Source of the DNA: Cyanobacteria bacterium UBA11153
GTDB taxonomy: Bacteria; Cyanobacteriota; Cyanobacteriia; Cyanobacteriales; Coleofasciculaceae
Length of the DNA: 6,651 bases
NCBI GenBank assembly: GCA_003511885.1
Contig: DOIX01000287.1
Location: forward strand, 1-6,651
Direction: 5' to 3'
A program made the translations under genes and the position numbers. The first letter of the stretch is position 1. Each line of letters opens with the position of its first letter. Positions 5,605-6,651 of this stretch are shown here, piece after piece. The notes beneath the pieces are model-generated. The model was not told the origin of the DNA. It made no database searches and saw only the letters and a list, made by a program, of their open reading frames with translations.

Positions 5605-5633
5605 TTAACATCAGTGAGGGGTGTGTTTAGATA
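5605..5633 (+). promoter_or_regulatory. Weak candidate promoter for the first secreted-protein gene
   Basis: TTAACA (5605-5610) and TAGATA (5628-5633) are spaced 17 nt on the plus strand. The -35 is good and the -10 poor (3 of 6). It lies back to back with the STAND-gene promoter, so the 5513-5715 region probably controls both directions. Confidence 0.3.
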
Positions 5634-5715
5634 GATTCAGAGGCACAAAAGCGCTATGCACAATACCTCAGACCAACTAGATTCACGCAAACAATTTAGA
5701 GGTACAAAGTCAATC

Positions 5716-6024
5716 ATGAAAAAGTTAATGCTTGGTTTACTAGCAGTTTCTGCTTTTGGTTTCGCTACTTTACCTGCTATTGCTGGTGATAGTAATGGTA
5801 ATAGCGGTACTTATCAAGGTAGTTCTCAGAGTAGCATCATAACTGGTGATGGAAATTCGACAAGTCAGACAAATCGTCAAAGCAACACTATTCGCCGAGA
5901 TGGTTCCCGTGGCGATAGTGCTACTGTCCAAGATTCTTATCAACACTGTGATGTTTTAGGGAACAATAATCGGTGTGAACAGCAGAGCAATCAGCGCACT
6001 AGGGAAAATCGTCGGGGTAATTAG
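5716..6024 (+). CDS. Small secreted Q/N/S-rich protein with curlin-like repeats
   Basis: This 102-residue protein belongs to no recognised family. A textbook Sec signal peptide (MKKLMLGLLAVSAFGFATLPAIA, residues 1-23) ends at AIA-GDS. The mature part of about 79 residues is rich in Ser, Asn, Gln, Gly and Arg and has no hydrophobic segment. The pattern GxxNxxxQxxxQ occurs twice, at 44-55 (GDGNSTSQTNRQ) and 82-93 (GNNNRCEQQSNQ), 38 residues apart. It recalls the spacing of curlin and other beta-solenoid fibre repeats without matching the curlin consensus. Cys78 and Cys87 could form a disulfide. The tail is basic. An upstream in-frame ATG (5656) would add 20 polar residues and bury the signal peptide, so 5716 is preferred; AGAGG stands 12 nt before it, which is rather far. 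An extracellular or periplasmic role is likely; function unknown. Confidence 0.75.
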   Translation: MKKLMLGLLAVSAFGFATLPAIAGDSNGNSGTYQGSSQSSIITGDGNSTSQTNRQSNTIRRDGSRGDSATVQDSYQHCDVLGNNNRCEQQSNQRTRENRRGN

Positions 6025-6038
6025 AATTGATAGTTACC

Positions 6039-6101
6039 TAGGGTGCGTCAGATTTGAAATGATATCGTTTAAGAATAATCAATCATATCTGACGCACTCT
6101 A
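6039..6101. repeat. Long inverted repeat between the two secreted-protein genes (MITE-like, possible terminator)
   Basis: TAGGGTGCGTCAGAT (6039-6053) pairs with ATCTGACGCACTCTA (6087-6101): 15 pairs with one wobble, around a 33-nt loop. A T-rich run (ATTATTTTTTCATTTTTT, about 6106-6122) follows on the plus side, so the transcript of the upstream gene could end here. The GGGTGCGTCAG arm is, from memory, a widespread palindromic repeat in cyanobacterial intergenic DNA, so it may be a small dispersed element. Both readings can hold together. Confidence 0.6.
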
Positions 6102-6188
6102 CCAATTATTTTTTCATTTTTTCCTGAGTAAGATGGCCTGTTTACCAAGATGTAGTCTCAGTTTTACCAAAATTTCATGAGGTTAGGT

Positions 6189-6563
6189 ATGAAATTTAGA
6201 TGGTTGATAGTTAGCTTGTTATCTTGTTCCACTATTCTCACTTTGGGAACTTACATCACTAAGTCAGCTTCAGCACAATGCGTAGGTTCACATGTGGGAA
6301 TTCAGTTAAACATGTCAGAAGATCCAGCACGGCAAACTAGTAATGTCCAAATGGAGAGTGAAGGAAGTTGTAGTGGTAATAATATTTCAACGCAAAGTAC
6401 ACAATTTAATGCAGGGGGTGATGAGCCAGTGCGCCAACATCAAGAAGTTCATCAAAGATTTCAAGGTAGTAACGAAAATCCTACTGGTGTCAATGGTCCG
6501 ACCGTGACAAATAGTGTAGTTGTTCCCGTTGACGTAAGAACCCCAGCTAACTTTAAGCGTTAA
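6189..6563 (+). CDS. Small secreted protein, Q/N-rich, unknown family
   Basis: This 124-residue protein is not assigned to a family. It begins MKFRWLIVSLL and carries a Sec signal peptide whose likely cleavage is SASA-QC (after residue 29). The mature part has two cysteines (31 and 61), possibly bonded, and alternating polar strands such as GNNISTQSTQFN (63-74) and VRQHQEVHQRFQ (81-92). The C-terminal tail is rich in Val, Thr and Pro (TVTNSVVVPVDV, 105-116). The Q/N-rich alternation resembles its upstream neighbour in style, though the sequences do not align well. ATG 6189 is chosen because GAGGTTAGGT leads directly into it; the in-frame ATG at 6177 has no ribosome site. LLSC at 10-13 looks like a lipobox but would leave too short a signal. 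It lies 164 nt downstream of the first secreted-protein gene, across the inverted repeat. Confidence 0.75.
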   Translation: MKFRWLIVSLLSCSTILTLGTYITKSASAQCVGSHVGIQLNMSEDPARQTSNVQMESEGSCSGNNISTQSTQFNAGGDEPVRQHQEVHQRFQGSNENPTGVNGPTVTNSVVVPVDVRTPANFKR

Positions 6564-6593
6564 ATTAGGGGCAGTTTTTCAAGCAATTAGGGG
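6563..6593. repeat. Short direct repeat after the last gene
   Basis: AATTAGGGG occurs at 6563-6571 and 6585-6593, each followed by a T-rich stretch. No terminator stem was found. The rest to 6651 contains no supported feature. The final bases (TAGCAATCCTAAATGAG, about 6625-6645) look like a dispersed cyanobacterial repeat from memory only, and the window ends before this can be judged. Confidence 0.4.
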
Positions 6594-6651
6594 TTGGTTT
6601 TGAGGTAGGGATGAATTTTGATTTAAGTTATAGCAATCCTAAATGAGTTGT

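Noticed and set aside
6216..6227. Lipobox LLSC in the second secreted protein
   Set aside because: The cysteine is at residue 13, leaving a signal too short for normal lipoprotein processing, and a good signal peptidase I site (SASA-QC) follows.

Overview
The window looks like chromosomal DNA of a filamentous-type cyanobacterium. Supporting signs are five GCGATCGC (HIP1) octamers (963-970, 1200-1207, 1497-1504, 5166-5173, 5304-5311), a purS-purQ pair, a FurB/Zur-type regulator of the cyanobacterial form, an HTH-NB-ARC-TPR protein of a kind common in large cyanobacterial genomes, and intergenic repeats built on a 'GTAGGGGYGAAGCATTCGG'-like core. The genus cannot be fixed from sequence reading alone.

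Layout. Positions 1-243 hold no intact gene: a C-rich short direct repeat, a short inverted repeat and a six-codon ORF that may be the remnant of a lost gene. A 53-residue ribbon-helix-helix protein lies at 244-405 on the minus strand, with a good promoter behind it. Positions 600-1825 (minus) form a tight cluster: purS, purQ (4-nt overlap) and a 79-residue unknown protein 15 nt after purQ. Only 31 nt separates purS from a divergent plus-strand Fur-family gene (1857-2321), best read as zur. Positions 2322-3073 are a gene-free repeat island: a 159-bp tandem repeat (two full units plus a partial third) containing a long hairpin, then 19-bp repeats, then three 63-64-bp repeats that are diverged, inverted copies of the hairpin module, then a 16-bp duplication.

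Positions 3074-5512 (minus) encode an 812-residue HTH-NB-ARC-TPR STAND-type ATPase. Its middle TPR region is strikingly AT-rich (about 24% G+C by hand count against about 49% around the P-loop). It has a well-formed promoter with a palindrome at the expected transcription start. Divergent from it are two small genes (5716-6024 and 6189-6563, plus) for secreted, Q/N/S-rich proteins with two cysteines each in the mature part; the first carries a twice-repeated GxxNxxxQxxxQ pattern reminiscent of curlin-like fibre repeats. They are separated by a 15-bp-stem inverted repeat.

The left half is housekeeping (purine synthesis, zinc regulation); the right half is accessory. The most interesting unit is the STAND regulator with its divergent secreted partners. 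A functional link between them is inferred from layout and is not shown by the sequence.
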